NCBI GenBank assembly: GCA_963776735.1
Contig: CAVZNV010000017.1
Span: 62,001-126,000, forward strand
Reading direction: 5' to 3'
DNA from: PALSA-612 sp963776735
Lineage (GTDB): Bacteria; Actinomycetota; Thermoleophilia; Gaiellales; Gaiellaceae
DNA length: 64,000 nucleotides
In this document: positions 8,356-16,506 of the stretch, piece by piece
How positions within the stretch are numbered: the first letter of the stretch is position 1
Layout of the letters: each line of letters begins with the position of its first letter
Made by a program: the position numbers and the translations under genes
The notes under the pieces: generated by a model
What the model saw: the letters and a program-made list of their open reading frames with translations, nothing else
Told to the model about the DNA's origin: nothing
The model's database searches: none

Positions 8356-9749
8356 GCGCTCAGAAACTCCTTGAAGCGCCTCGCCTGGTAGCCGGCCGCG
8401 TGGAAGTACGAGCTCCACGCCGTGCAGCGGCACATGCGGGCCGCGAGCGAGCCGCCCTCGCGCCTGTCGCCGCGCCGGATCGCACCTGCTTGCCCCTTCG
8501 CGTCCGGCAGTGCCCAGGCGGCGGGCTTGCCGTCGTACCAGTAGCCGAACTCGGCCGTCGTGAACGGGCTCTCGACGAGCGAGGCGCCGAACCTGCGGAT
8601 CCACTGCTCGAGCGTCCCGCCGTTCGCGACGTAGTAGCCCTGGCGCATCATCGTCGCCCCGAAGAAGCCGGCGTGGAGCCAGTTGAGGTACGCGTAGCTC
8701 CGGTCGAGGCCGGCCTGCGAGCGCACGTGCGCCGCGATCCCGACCGCGCTGCACGATCCGCGGTAGCCCTCGGGCGGCACCGCGTAGCGAACCCGGACGC
8801 CTTCGGCCGCGACCCGGGCGACGGCGGACGGCCAGAGCGGCGCGATGGCGACGTCCTTCGAGGCGACGAGGTTGACCGAGTCGTTGAACGTCGACCACGC
8901 GGCCCGGAACTGGCCCTGCTTGCGGTAGGTGCCGAGGACCTTCGTCAGCAAGTCGACCTCGGGCACGGTCATGCCCGCGACGTTGCCGAAGCTCATGATC
9001 CCGAGCGACTGGGCGGCACGGCCGAGGTCGACGAGCGCGACCGCGGGATCGTCCTGGATCGCGACCCTCCCTTTCCAGCGCCCGTTCAGGAGCTCGGCCC
9101 ACGAGACGTGGCCGGGCGCGCGCAGGATCACCTCCGGCAGATAGGCGAGCGACTCGGCGGCGAAGTGCGCCGGCACGCCCGTGGCGTAGCGCGGCATCGG
9201 AGCGTCGCCGTGCGCGCGGCCCGTGCGCTCGTCGATCCATTGCACGATCTCGTCGGTGCGGGTCGGGTCGGCGCTCGAGCGCGGCAGCCCGCGCGTTCCC
9301 TTCCGGACGAAGAGCGCGCGGAACGGCGCGTCTCCCACGCCGTACGGACAGCGCGAGGCCGGGTTCAGTCGGCCCCAGGCGAACAGCTTGTAGAGCTCGC
9401 TCCAGGCGGCGATTCGGCGGGTGTCGACCGGCTGAAGGTGCCCTGCGAACCAGACGCGGGCCGCCTGGTAGCCGTAACCGCCGAACACGTCGAAGCTCTT
9501 CGGGTCGGCGAGCACGGCCTCGACCTCCTGCACCGAGTCGAGCACCTGGAGCTGGATCGGGAAGCCGAGATCGAGCTGAGCCTGGTCGTGGACGCCGGCA
9601 GGCCATTCGATCCCGAGGGTGACGACGCGCAGCGGCAGCTCGGGGGTCGGCTTCGGCGACAGCGCAAGGTTCAGCGCAAGCGGACCGGACGCGGCTGCGA
9701 GTCCGGAACGCTCGAGGAGCTCGCGTCGCGTCAGAAGCACGTCGGTCAA
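8352..9749 (-). CDS. Tat-exported ABC-type solute-binding protein (orphan paralogue)
   Basis: 465 residues from TTG 9749, which overlaps the CobW stop as TTGA. The N-terminus has a twin-arginine signal (LTRRELLERSG, then a hydrophobic stretch to about residue 30). The mature part is a spermidine/putrescine-type periplasmic-binding fold with FDVFGGYGYQAARVW, GDAPFRALF, PMPRYATGVPAH, VALVDLGRAAQSLGI and MRQGYYVANGGTLEQW. The same segments occur in the binding protein at 16507-18036, so the two are paralogues. Unlike that copy, this one has no permease or ATPase beside it; it sits between a CobW GTPase and a glycosyltransferase. It may share the downstream ABC transporter or act as a sensor; both are inference. 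Confidence 0.8.
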   Translation of the reverse strand: MTDVLLTRRELLERSGLAAASGPLALNLALSPKPTPELPLRVVTLGIEWPAGVHDQAQLDLGFPIQLQVLDSVQEVEAVLADPKSFDVFGGYGYQAARVWFAGHLQPVDTRRIAAWSELYKLFAWGRLNPASRCPYGVGDAPFRALFVRKGTRGLPRSSADPTRTDEIVQWIDERTGRAHGDAPMPRYATGVPAHFAAESLAYLPEVILRAPGHVSWAELLNGRWKGRVAIQDDPAVALVDLGRAAQSLGIMSFGNVAGMTVPEVDLLTKVLGTYRKQGQFRAAWSTFNDSVNLVASKDVAIAPLWPSAVARVAAEGVRVRYAVPPEGYRGSCSAVGIAAHVRSQAGLDRSYAYLNWLHAGFFGATMMRQGYYVANGGTLEQWIRRFGASLVESPFTTAEFGYWYDGKPAAWALPDAKGQAGAIRRGDRREGGSLAARMCRCTAWSSYFHAAGYQARRFKEFLSA

Positions 9750-10696
9750 GGGTAATTCGCGGCAGCGTCGAACGCGAGCAGCGACCGCTCCACCTCGGCC
9801 CGCTCGAGGCCGCGCCCGATGAAGACGAAGCGCGACCGCCGGTCGTCGTCCGGCCATGCGTCGAGGTGCTCGGGTGGATGGACGACGTGCTGGACGCCGT
9901 TCAGGAGCACCGGCCCCGGGCCGCCGGTGTCGATCAGGCCCTTCACTCGCAGCAGATCGGAGCCGCGGGCCTGGAGCAGCATCGTCAGCCAGATCCCGAA
10001 CGCGGTCCAGTCGAGCGGCTCGTCGAAGAAGAGGCAGAAGGGGCGGATGTCCCCCTCGTGTGGATGCCCGGACAGCTCGACCTCGCGCGGGTCGCGAGCC
10101 GGCCGGTCGAGCAGGTGCACCGGATCCACGTCGCCGAACGACGCCTCGACGATCTCGGCGGCCGGGTTGAGCGCCCGCACGGTTTCCTCGACGGCGGCCG
10201 GGTCGGCCACGTCGGCCTTGGTCACGACGACGACGTCCGCGACCGCCACCTGCTTCACCGACTCCGGCTCGACGAGGCCGTTGACCGCATCGACGGTGGC
10301 GACGATCGCTTCCAGCTCGAAGTGGTGCCTGACGACCGGCTCGGCGGCGAGCGTGTAGACGATCGGCGCCGGGTCGGCGAGCCCGGTCGTCTCGACGACG
10401 ACGCGCCGGAACGCCGGGATCTCGCCGCGTGCACGGCGGCTGTCGAGATCGCGCAGCTCGTCCGCGAGGTCGCCGCGGAGCGTGCAGCAGACGCAACCCG
10501 AGTCGAGCAGCACGGTCCGCTCGTCGACCCGCCGGAGCAGGTGGTGGTCGATCCCGACCTCTCCGAGCTCGTTGACGATCACGGCCGTGTCCCCGAGCTC
10601 GGGCCGCTGGAGCAGCCGCGAGATCAGCGTCGTCTTCCCCGAGCCGAGGAAGCCCGTGATGAGGGTGACCGGTGTCTTCCCGCTCAAGTCCGGCAC
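9746..10696 (-). CDS. CobW/COG0523-family metal-chaperone GTPase
   Basis: 316 residues. G1 loop ITGFLGSGKTT (residues 13-23), the metal-binding GCVCCTL (CxCC at 68-71), EVVVVTKAD-like base motif (VVVVTKAD near 150) and a C-terminal CobW_C domain (DIRPFCLFFDEPLDWTAFG, LLRVKGLID) are all visible. COG0523 proteins use GTP to deliver metals such as Zn or Co to client metalloenzymes. The GTG start follows AAGGA at about 7 nt. A 23-nt perfect inverted repeat overlaps that ribosome site. Possible clients in the window are the metal-dependent amidohydrolase-like enzymes nearby, for instance the imide-hydrolase-like protein transcribed divergently. That link is inference. Confidence 0.88.
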   Translation of the reverse strand: MPDLSGKTPVTLITGFLGSGKTTLISRLLQRPELGDTAVIVNELGEVGIDHHLLRRVDERTVLLDSGCVCCTLRGDLADELRDLDSRRARGEIPAFRRVVVETTGLADPAPIVYTLAAEPVVRHHFELEAIVATVDAVNGLVEPESVKQVAVADVVVVTKADVADPAAVEETVRALNPAAEIVEASFGDVDPVHLLDRPARDPREVELSGHPHEGDIRPFCLFFDEPLDWTAFGIWLTMLLQARGSDLLRVKGLIDTGGPGPVLLNGVQHVVHPPEHLDAWPDDDRRSRFVFIGRGLERAEVERSLLAFDAAANYP

Positions 10697-10704
10697 CTGT
10701 CTTT

Positions 10705-10727
10705 CCTTGCAACACTGTGTTGCAAGG
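10705..10727 (-). promoter_or_regulatory. 23-nt perfect inverted repeat over the CobW ribosome site
   Basis: CCTTGCAACAC (10705-10715), T, GTGTTGCAAGG (10717-10727) is perfectly symmetrical. It lies between the stop of the small CGLC gene (10728) and the GTG of the CobW gene (10696). On the transcribed strand the second arm contains the AAGG of the CobW Shine-Dalgarno sequence. It could be a DNA operator, or an RNA hairpin that masks the ribosome site and uncouples CobW from the upstream gene. There is no T-tract, so a simple terminator is less likely. Confidence 0.6.
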
Positions 10728-11006
10728 TCATGCGGTGATGGCCTCGAGGAGGTGCGGGTCGAGCGGGTCGAGCGGTCGGCCGGCCAGCTTCTCGGCCTCG
10801 CTCCAGAGCGAGCCGAGGTCCGAGACGACGGTGGCGCGGCCCTTCGCGTCGCGCAGCGTGTAGACGCTCCCGGCCCAGTCCGAGAGGGACAGCCCGTAGT
10901 GGCCGAGCACGCGGTTCAGAAGCACGACGCGGAAGCCGCGCGCCCGCCGCCCGCCGCCCTCCTCCGCCCAGTGCTCGTTGAGCAAGGCACTGCACAAGCC
11001 ACACAT
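10728..11006 (-). CDS. small CGLC-motif protein, probable CobW partner
   Basis: 92 residues from ATG 11006 with GGGAG about 6 nt upstream. It begins MCGLCSALLNEHWAEEG; the CxxC with a following His/Glu cluster looks metal-binding. The rest is mixed alpha/beta (RVLGHYGLSLSDWAG, TVVSDLGSLWSEAEKLAG). I recall small MCGLC proteins encoded beside CobW-type GTPases in other bacteria, but I cannot verify that here. It is the first gene of the minus-strand operon and diverges from the imide-hydrolase-like gene with only 35 bp between starts, so the two share a promoter region. A metal-trafficking partner role is inferred. Confidence 0.65.
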   Translation of the reverse strand: MCGLCSALLNEHWAEEGGGRRARGFRVVLLNRVLGHYGLSLSDWAGSVYTLRDAKGRATVVSDLGSLWSEAEKLAGRPLDPLDPHLLEAITA

Positions 11007-11041
11007 TTAGGCTCCCTTCTTACCAGCGAAAGGGAGGAAGA

Positions 11042-11917
11042 ATGGCGAAGGAGATCCTGTGCGCGTACGGCATCGACGTCGATGCCGTCGCAGGCTGGCT
11101 CGGCTCCTACGGCGGCGAGGACTCCCCCGACGACATCTCGCGGGGTCTCTTCGCCGGCGAGGTCGGAACGCCGCGCCTGCTCAAGCTCTTCGAGCGCTAC
11201 GGCCTGCGGACGACCTGGTTCATCCCCGGCCACTCGATCGAGACGTTCCCCGAGCAGACGAGGATGGTCGTCGACGCCGGACACGAGATCGGCATGCACG
11301 GGTACTCGCACGAGAACCCGATCTCGATGACGCCGGAGCAGGAAGAGACGGTGATGCTCAGGTGCATCGACCTGATCGAGCGGGTCGCCGGCCGCCGCCC
11401 GACGGGCTACGTGGCGCCCTGGTGGGAGTTCTCCGCCGTCTCGAACGAGCTGCTGCTCAAGCACGGCATCAAGTACGACCACAGCCTGATGCACAACGAC
11501 TTCACGCCGTACTACGTCCGGGTCGGCGACAGCTGGACGAAGATCGACTACTCGAAGGCGGCCGAGGAGTGGATGGTGCCGCTGCAGCGCGGCGAGGAGA
11601 CCGACCTGATCGAGATCCCGGCGAGCTGGTACATCGACGACCTCCCGCCGATGATGTTCATCAAGGCGGCGCCCAACAGCCACGGCTTCGTCAACCCGCG
11701 CGACCTCGAGCAGATCTGGATGGACCAGTTCGACTGGGTCTACCGGGAGATGGACTACGCCGTCTTCACGCTGACGATCCACCCCGACGTGAGCGGGCAC
11801 CCGCAGGTGCTGCTCATGCACGAGCGGATCATCGAGCACATCAACTCGCACGACGGCATCCGCTGGCTGACGTTCGACGAGATCGCCGACGACTTCAAGA
11901 ACCGCTACCCAAGATGA
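11042..11917 (+). CDS. polysaccharide-deacetylase-fold amidohydrolase, cyclic imide hydrolase-like
   Basis: 291 residues, ATG after GGGAGGAAGA. The N-terminus EILCAYGIDVDAVAGWLGS and YGGEDSPDDISRGLFAGEV, then TTWFIPGHSIETFP, GHEIGMHGYSHENP (His 86 and 90 as metal ligands), GYVAPWWEFS, YDHSLMHNDFTPYYV and FTLTIHPDVSG match the NodB-fold subfamily that includes Helicobacter HpPgdA and, from memory, the cyclic imide hydrolase of Pseudomonas putida. That subfamily opens cyclic imides or acts on uncertain amides rather than on chitin-like polymers. No signal peptide is present, so it is cytoplasmic. The neighbourhood of amidohydrolases and solute-binding proteins fits imide catabolism. Peptidoglycan deacetylation remains an alternative. 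Confidence 0.8.
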   Translation: MAKEILCAYGIDVDAVAGWLGSYGGEDSPDDISRGLFAGEVGTPRLLKLFERYGLRTTWFIPGHSIETFPEQTRMVVDAGHEIGMHGYSHENPISMTPEQEETVMLRCIDLIERVAGRRPTGYVAPWWEFSAVSNELLLKHGIKYDHSLMHNDFTPYYVRVGDSWTKIDYSKAAEEWMVPLQRGEETDLIEIPASWYIDDLPPMMFIKAAPNSHGFVNPRDLEQIWMDQFDWVYREMDYAVFTLTIHPDVSGHPQVLLMHERIIEHINSHDGIRWLTFDEIADDFKNRYPR

Positions 11918-11925
11918 GCATCGAG

Positions 11926-11945
11926 GGACAGTCTTCAGACTGTCC
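11926..11945. terminator. bidirectional hairpin terminator between convergent genes
   Basis: GGACAGTC (11926-11933), TTCA loop, GACTGTCC (11938-11945) is a perfect 8-bp stem with a tetraloop. It lies between the stop of the deacetylase-fold gene (11917) and the stop of the convergent Asp-box gene (11955). No long U-tract follows on either side. The position and symmetry make transcription termination in both directions the simplest reading. Confidence 0.65.
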
Positions 11946-11954
11946 TGATTCCGT

Positions 11955-13326
11955 CTACATAGCCCGCTCCGACAACCGGGCCGTGTAGATCTCCTCGTTG
12001 AGGGTGCCGAGCCTGCGCGTGTCCGTCCAGATCGGGTGCGCGATCCCCTGCGACGCGGCGACGCCCTGGTAGAAGCCGTACTCGAACGCGGCGCCCTTCT
12101 GGGTCTCGTCCGAGAAGACGGAGGCCGCGTGGACGGTTCGCGACCACGTCTGCCCGCCGTTCCGCGAGACCGTGCAGGAGTAGCGCACCTTCTTCAGCGT
12201 CGGATCGCCGCTCGTGTCGTAGAAGCAGAGCCAGAGCGCCCCGTCCGAGCTGTCGAGGGCGGACTGCACCCAGAACTGGTCCGTCCGACGGGACATGGGC
12301 GCGATCAGCCGATGCTGGTGCGTTGCCGGATAGCCGGCGAGCGGGCGGAGCGCGCTGTCGAAGGTCGAGAGCGAAGCGCCCTCGTCGCCCGTGAAGTTCG
12401 TCCCCGTGTAGCTCACATAGACGCGCCCCGAGTACCGACCGCCCGAGGTGTCGACGAGCACCGTGGGGTCGGCCTGGATGCACGAGCGAGGCTCGGCGGG
12501 AACGACGATGCCGATGCCGCAGTACGGGATCGGGACGATCGTGAACGCTGCGGCGACGTGCTCCGCCCCGAACGTTCGGCCGCCGTCCGTCGACCGGACG
12601 AGCCTGACGCTGTAGGTCGTCTCGTCCGTCCAGGCCACGTAGACCGTGCCGTTGCGCGCCGTGGCCACGGAGGCGTACGTCACGTCGTGGCCGTCGTTCG
12701 GGCTCAGCGCAACCGGAGGCGACCAGGTGGCGCCGCCGTCGTCGGAGTGGCTGAGGACGATCCGCGAGCTGGTGTTCCGGGCGACGCGCGTCCAGGCGAC
12801 GTACACGCGGTTCCGGTGCGGGCTCACCGGCGAGGCGTCGACCGCGATCCCGGGCTTGTCGTCGAACCTGGCGCTGCCGAGGCGGGCGACGAGGATCGGC
12901 TTCGACCACGACCCGGTCGGCCCGGCGCGCGTCAGCACGTAGATGCGCGACGAGCCCTGCGAGCTGCAGGGTGTCGCGACGTCGTACGAGTAGTACTGGC
13001 GCCCGTTCAGGTCGATCGCCGACGCCCGGATCGGACGGGCAGGCGCTGGCGATGTCGTCGGCGGGCTTCACGGTGATCGCGCTCGTCCACCTCGCGCCGC
13101 CGTCGGTCGAGCTGTAGATCAGCTGCGTGCCGTGGAGCACGTCGTTCGACCCGGCGAGGAGCACGTCCGGGTTGGTCGGATCGACCGCGATCGTCGCGTT
13201 CGTCTGCGGACCGGGCAGGTTGGAGACGTCGACCTCAGCGCTCCGCAGCGGCGAGGCCCGGACGACCGCCTGCGCCACCGCTGCGCCGAGCAGGAGCACG
13301 AGTGACGCAATCCAGACGAGCCGCAT
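11955..13326 (-). pseudogene. secreted Asp-box (BNR/sialidase-like) beta-propeller, single frameshift
   Basis: Starting at ATG 13326 the product has a signal peptide (MRLVWIASLVLLLGAAVAQA), then Asp-box repeats: YSSTDGGARWTSA, SHSDDGGATWSPP, RSTDGGRTFG and SRNGGQTWSR. The reading frame changes near 13020-13023. The first part runs to CPSDPGV and continues sensibly only one base later as AIDLNGRQYYSYDV, so a single extra G interrupts the gene. After correction it is about 457 residues, typical of exported sialidase/Vps10-like propellers. Either the gene is broken in nature or the assembly has a one-base error. It lies 40 nt behind the ABC permease and may be read from that operon. The ligand is unknown; Asp-box alone does not mean sialidase activity. 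Confidence 0.75.
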
Positions 13327-13366
13327 GCCGGTCAAGGTACGGCCGGACTCTTCGAGCGGTTTCGGA

Positions 13367-14347
13367 CTACTCGAGGACCTTCTCGGCAGCATCGGCGTCG
13401 ATGCCGCCGCCGATGCCGAACTCCTCCTCGACGCGGTGCACCGGCGTCGAGCGGAACTTCGTCCGCACCCAGATCACGAGCAGGAGGAAGAAGAGCAGTC
13501 CGAGCGTGACGATCGTCGTCGCCGTCCCGAGGGCGTAGAGATCCGGCCGCAACGCGGAGTTCTGGATCAGACCGACGATCTCGAGCGGGAGCGTCGGGTC
13601 GCCGATCACGTTCAGGACGGTCCGGTCGAAGTCGTTCCACGTCAGCGTGAAGCCGAAGAGGAACGCGCCGAAGATGCCCGTCCAGACAAGGGGCAGCGTC
13701 ACCTCGGAGAACGTTCGCGCCGCGTTCGCGCCCAGGTCGCGGGCCGCCTCGTCGATGTGGTCGTCGTAGCGGTTCCAGATCGCGACCATGACCAGGAAGC
13801 CGAAGGGGATCCCCCAGACCGTGTTCGTCCCGAGCGCTGTATGCCAGAGCGACGTGTTCTGGTTGATCGACTTCCAGAAGATCTGCGTGCCCAGGCCGAG
13901 CAGGAACCCGGGCGCCATCAGCGCCAGCATGATGATGTAGAAGGCGATCCCGTCGCCCCGGAACCGGCGCCGGAAGGCCATCGACAGCGAGAACGCGAGC
14001 ACGGCCACGACCGCGCCTGCCGCGAGGCTGAGCTCGAGCGAGCCCTCGGCCGCCGTTCTGATTCCGGCCGCGTTCGTGAAGACGTTTCCGACCTGGTTGT
14101 CCCAGATCGACCGCCACCAGATCAGGCTCACCGGGCCCTTGAACGGGAAGGTGACGCCGCCGTAGTAGCCCTGGAAGGACAGGATCGCCATCAGGATCAT
14201 CGGCGCGTAGAGGAAGATCAGGAAGAAGAAGAAGTAGACGCCTAGGCCCCATTTCGCCCAGTCCCGCTTGACCTTGTGCTGGCGGCGGACGACCGTGTCC
14301 TGCGGACGGTCGACTACGGGCGGGACGGCGGCCAGGTACTCGCTCAC
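13367..14347 (-). CDS. ABC transporter permease (PotC-like)
   Basis: 326 residues with a 30-residue cytoplasmic N-terminus and about six membrane segments (GVYFFFFLIFLYAPMILMAI first, LGLLFFLLLVIWV last). The EAA loop that contacts the ATPase reads EAARDLGANAARTFSEVTLP. The family is the binding-protein-dependent transport permease of the spermidine/putrescine (PotC) type. GTG 14347 lies 1 nt from the stop of the partner permease. The long acidic C-terminus (HRVEEEFGIGGG) is unusual for PotC. It forms the inner-membrane channel with the next gene, energised by the ATPase at 15346-16500. Confidence 0.9.
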   Translation of the reverse strand: MSEYLAAVPPVVDRPQDTVVRRQHKVKRDWAKWGLGVYFFFFLIFLYAPMILMAILSFQGYYGGVTFPFKGPVSLIWWRSIWDNQVGNVFTNAAGIRTAAEGSLELSLAAGAVVAVLAFSLSMAFRRRFRGDGIAFYIIMLALMAPGFLLGLGTQIFWKSINQNTSLWHTALGTNTVWGIPFGFLVMVAIWNRYDDHIDEAARDLGANAARTFSEVTLPLVWTGIFGAFLFGFTLTWNDFDRTVLNVIGDPTLPLEIVGLIQNSALRPDLYALGTATTIVTLGLLFFLLLVIWVRTKFRSTPVHRVEEEFGIGGGIDADAAEKVLE

Positions 14348-14348
14348 G

Positions 14349-15368
14349 TCAGATCTCCTCGCGGAGGTTGGCGAAGCGCGTGATCACGAACACGCCCGCG
14401 ATCAGGATCAGCACGAGCAGGACCGCCGACGCGGCCCCCTGCGGGTACTGCGTATTGACGATCTGGTTCTGGACGTAGACGCCGACCGTGGTCACGGCGC
14501 CCTGGCTGATCACCTGCACCGTGCCGTACTCGCCCATCGTCAGCACGAAGATGAAGATCGAGCCGATGACGATGCCGGGCATCGTCTGCGGCAGGATCAC
14601 CTCGCGGAACGTCCTCCACCAGTTGCCGCCGAGGTCACGGGCGGCTTCGATCGCGTGCCGGTCCACCTGCGAGAGCAGGAAGAAGATCGGCGTCACCATG
14701 AACAGGATGTAGAGCTGGATCATCGCCAGCTGCACGGAGAGCTGCGTGAACTCCGTGTCGATCAGCGGGTGGTCGAGGTTGGAGACGCCGATGTAGGTGA
14801 GGAAGTAGTTCAGCGCGCCGTGGCTGCCCATCAACGGGTACGCCCACGCGACGGAGCGCGTGGTGAAGCTCGTCCAGAACGGCGCCAGCGCGAGGATGAA
14901 GAGACCGATCTGGTACTGGAGCTTCTGCACCTTCATCGCCAGGAAGTACGCGACCGGGAAACCGAAGAGAAGACAGGCCGCGACGGCGATGACGGAGATC
15001 TGGAACGACCGCCACATGTCCTTCCAGTAGGCGTTGCTCAGGTTGAAGGGATGGAGCAGCTGGCCGTAGTTCGCCCAGGTCCAGACCTTGCTGAACCCCG
15101 TCGCCGTGTTCGGCGTCCAGAAGCTCATCAGGAGGATGAAGACGAGCGGCGCGACCAGGAAGAAGCCGAGCCAGATGAAGCCGGGCGCCGCCCACGCGAA
15201 CGTGACCCAGCCGCCTCCCTTCTCTCGACGGGCCGCTTTCGCGACGCCGAGCGCCCGCTCGTGCTCGTGCTCGACCTCCGCCTCGTCGGCCCGGATGTCC
15301 GCGAGGTCGAGGTGCGGGTCCTGCGGGTCCTGCGGCTCCGGAGGCTCAGGCGTGGAGGAGCTGGACAT
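14349..15368 (-). CDS. ABC transporter permease (PotB-like)
   Basis: 339 residues. The first ~60 are an acidic/proline cytoplasmic extension (PEPPEPQDPQDPH), then about six membrane helices starting AAPGFIWLGFFLVAPLVFI. The EAA loop is EAARDLGGNWWRTFREVILP. It is the PotB-like partner of the downstream permease. The ATG lies inside the 3' end of the ATPase gene, with 23 nt of overlap, so synthesis is coupled. The substrate is set by the binding protein and not by this subunit. The cytoplasmic extension is longer than in standard PotB proteins. Confidence 0.9.
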   Translation of the reverse strand: MSSSSTPEPPEPQDPQDPHLDLADIRADEAEVEHEHERALGVAKAARREKGGGWVTFAWAAPGFIWLGFFLVAPLVFILLMSFWTPNTATGFSKVWTWANYGQLLHPFNLSNAYWKDMWRSFQISVIAVAACLLFGFPVAYFLAMKVQKLQYQIGLFILALAPFWTSFTTRSVAWAYPLMGSHGALNYFLTYIGVSNLDHPLIDTEFTQLSVQLAMIQLYILFMVTPIFFLLSQVDRHAIEAARDLGGNWWRTFREVILPQTMPGIVIGSIFIFVLTMGEYGTVQVISQGAVTTVGVYVQNQIVNTQYPQGAASAVLLVLILIAGVFVITRFANLREEI

Positions 15369-16500
15369 CCTCCTCCTTCCACGCGATCCGGATCGTCTCT
15401 CCCTCCCTGCCCCGGAAGTCGGGATACCGCTCGCCCGGCACCTTCGCGAGCATCCGCTCGCCGCCGGCGGTCAGGTGCAGCTTCACGAGGTCGCCGAGGA
15501 ACTCGACGAACACGATCTCGCAGTCGGCGGTGTTGCCGGCGGTCTCGCCGCCGGTCTCGCCGACTTCGACGGCCGCGGCGCGGATGGCCACGAGCGCGGG
15601 GTCGCCGACCTTCGGAGCGACGGCACCGCCGGGCTTGACCGTCACCCGGACCTTGTGCTCGTCCTGGATCACGACCCGTCCGTTCCCGGCCTCGGTGACC
15701 TTCCCGCTGATGATGTTGTTGTCGCCCATGAACCGCGCCACCACCTCGGTCGCCGGCCTGGTGGCGATGGTCAGCGGGTCGGCGACCTGCTGGATGCGGG
15801 CGTCGTTCATGACCACGATCCGGTCGGCCATCGACAGCGCCTCTTCCTGGTTGTGCGTGACGTGGATGAACATCAGCCCGAGCTGGCGCTGGAGGTTGCG
15901 GAGCTCGACGCGCATCCGGAGCTGGAGCAGGCGGTCGAGGTCGCCCAGCGGCTCGTCGAGGAGCAGCGCCTTCGGCTTCGTGACGAGGACGCGGGCGAGC
16001 GCGACGCGCTGCTGCTGACCGCCCGAGAGCGCCGCCGGCTTGCGGCCCCGGAGCTCCGCCAACCCGACCATCTCGAGCGCCTCCATCGCCCGCTGGCGCC
16101 GCGCGGCCTTCGGCATCCCCTCCATCTTCAGGCCGAAGGCGACGTTGTCGAGCACCGACCGGTGCGGAAAGAGGGCGAAGTGCTGGAAAACCGTCGTCGT
16201 CGGGCGCTTGTGCGGCGGCAGGTCGACCAGCGACTGACCGTCGAGGAGGATGTCGCCCTCCGACGGGTACTCGTGGCCGCCGATCATCCGCAACGTCGTC
16301 GTCTTGCCGCAGCCGGACGGGCCGAGCAGCACGACGTACTCGCCGTGGTCGACGTGCAGGTTCACGTCGTCGACGGCGACCGTTCCCCCCGCAAAGACTT
16401 TGGTGAGCCCGACCAGATCGAGCCCTGTAGTGCCCGGAGGAGCGGAGGGGGCGGTCTGTGCCGCCCCCTCCGTACTCGTTTCTGTGACCCCCTCAGTCAT
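15346..16500 (-). CDS. ABC transporter ATP-binding protein (PotA-like)
   Basis: 384 residues. Walker A GPSGCGKTT (60-68), Q-loop VFQHFALFPHRS, signature LSGGQQQRVALAR (about 158), Walker B LLLDEPLGDLD and H-loop IHVTHNQEEAL are all intact. A C-terminal TOBE regulatory domain follows (FMGDNNIISGKV, LVAIRAAAVEV). It hydrolyses ATP to drive import through the two permeases that follow. The N-terminal 25 residues are a low-complexity Thr/Ala/Pro extension. The gene begins 6 nt after the binding-protein gene, giving the order binding protein, ATPase, PotB, PotC. Confidence 0.92.
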   Translation of the reverse strand: MTEGVTETSTEGAAQTAPSAPPGTTGLDLVGLTKVFAGGTVAVDDVNLHVDHGEYVVLLGPSGCGKTTTLRMIGGHEYPSEGDILLDGQSLVDLPPHKRPTTTVFQHFALFPHRSVLDNVAFGLKMEGMPKAARRQRAMEALEMVGLAELRGRKPAALSGGQQQRVALARVLVTKPKALLLDEPLGDLDRLLQLRMRVELRNLQRQLGLMFIHVTHNQEEALSMADRIVVMNDARIQQVADPLTIATRPATEVVARFMGDNNIISGKVTEAGNGRVVIQDEHKVRVTVKPGGAVAPKVGDPALVAIRAAAVEVGETGGETAGNTADCEIVFVEFLGDLVKLHLTAGGERMLAKVPGERYPDFRGREGETIRIAWKEEDVQLLHA

Positions 16501-16506
16501 CCAGTC

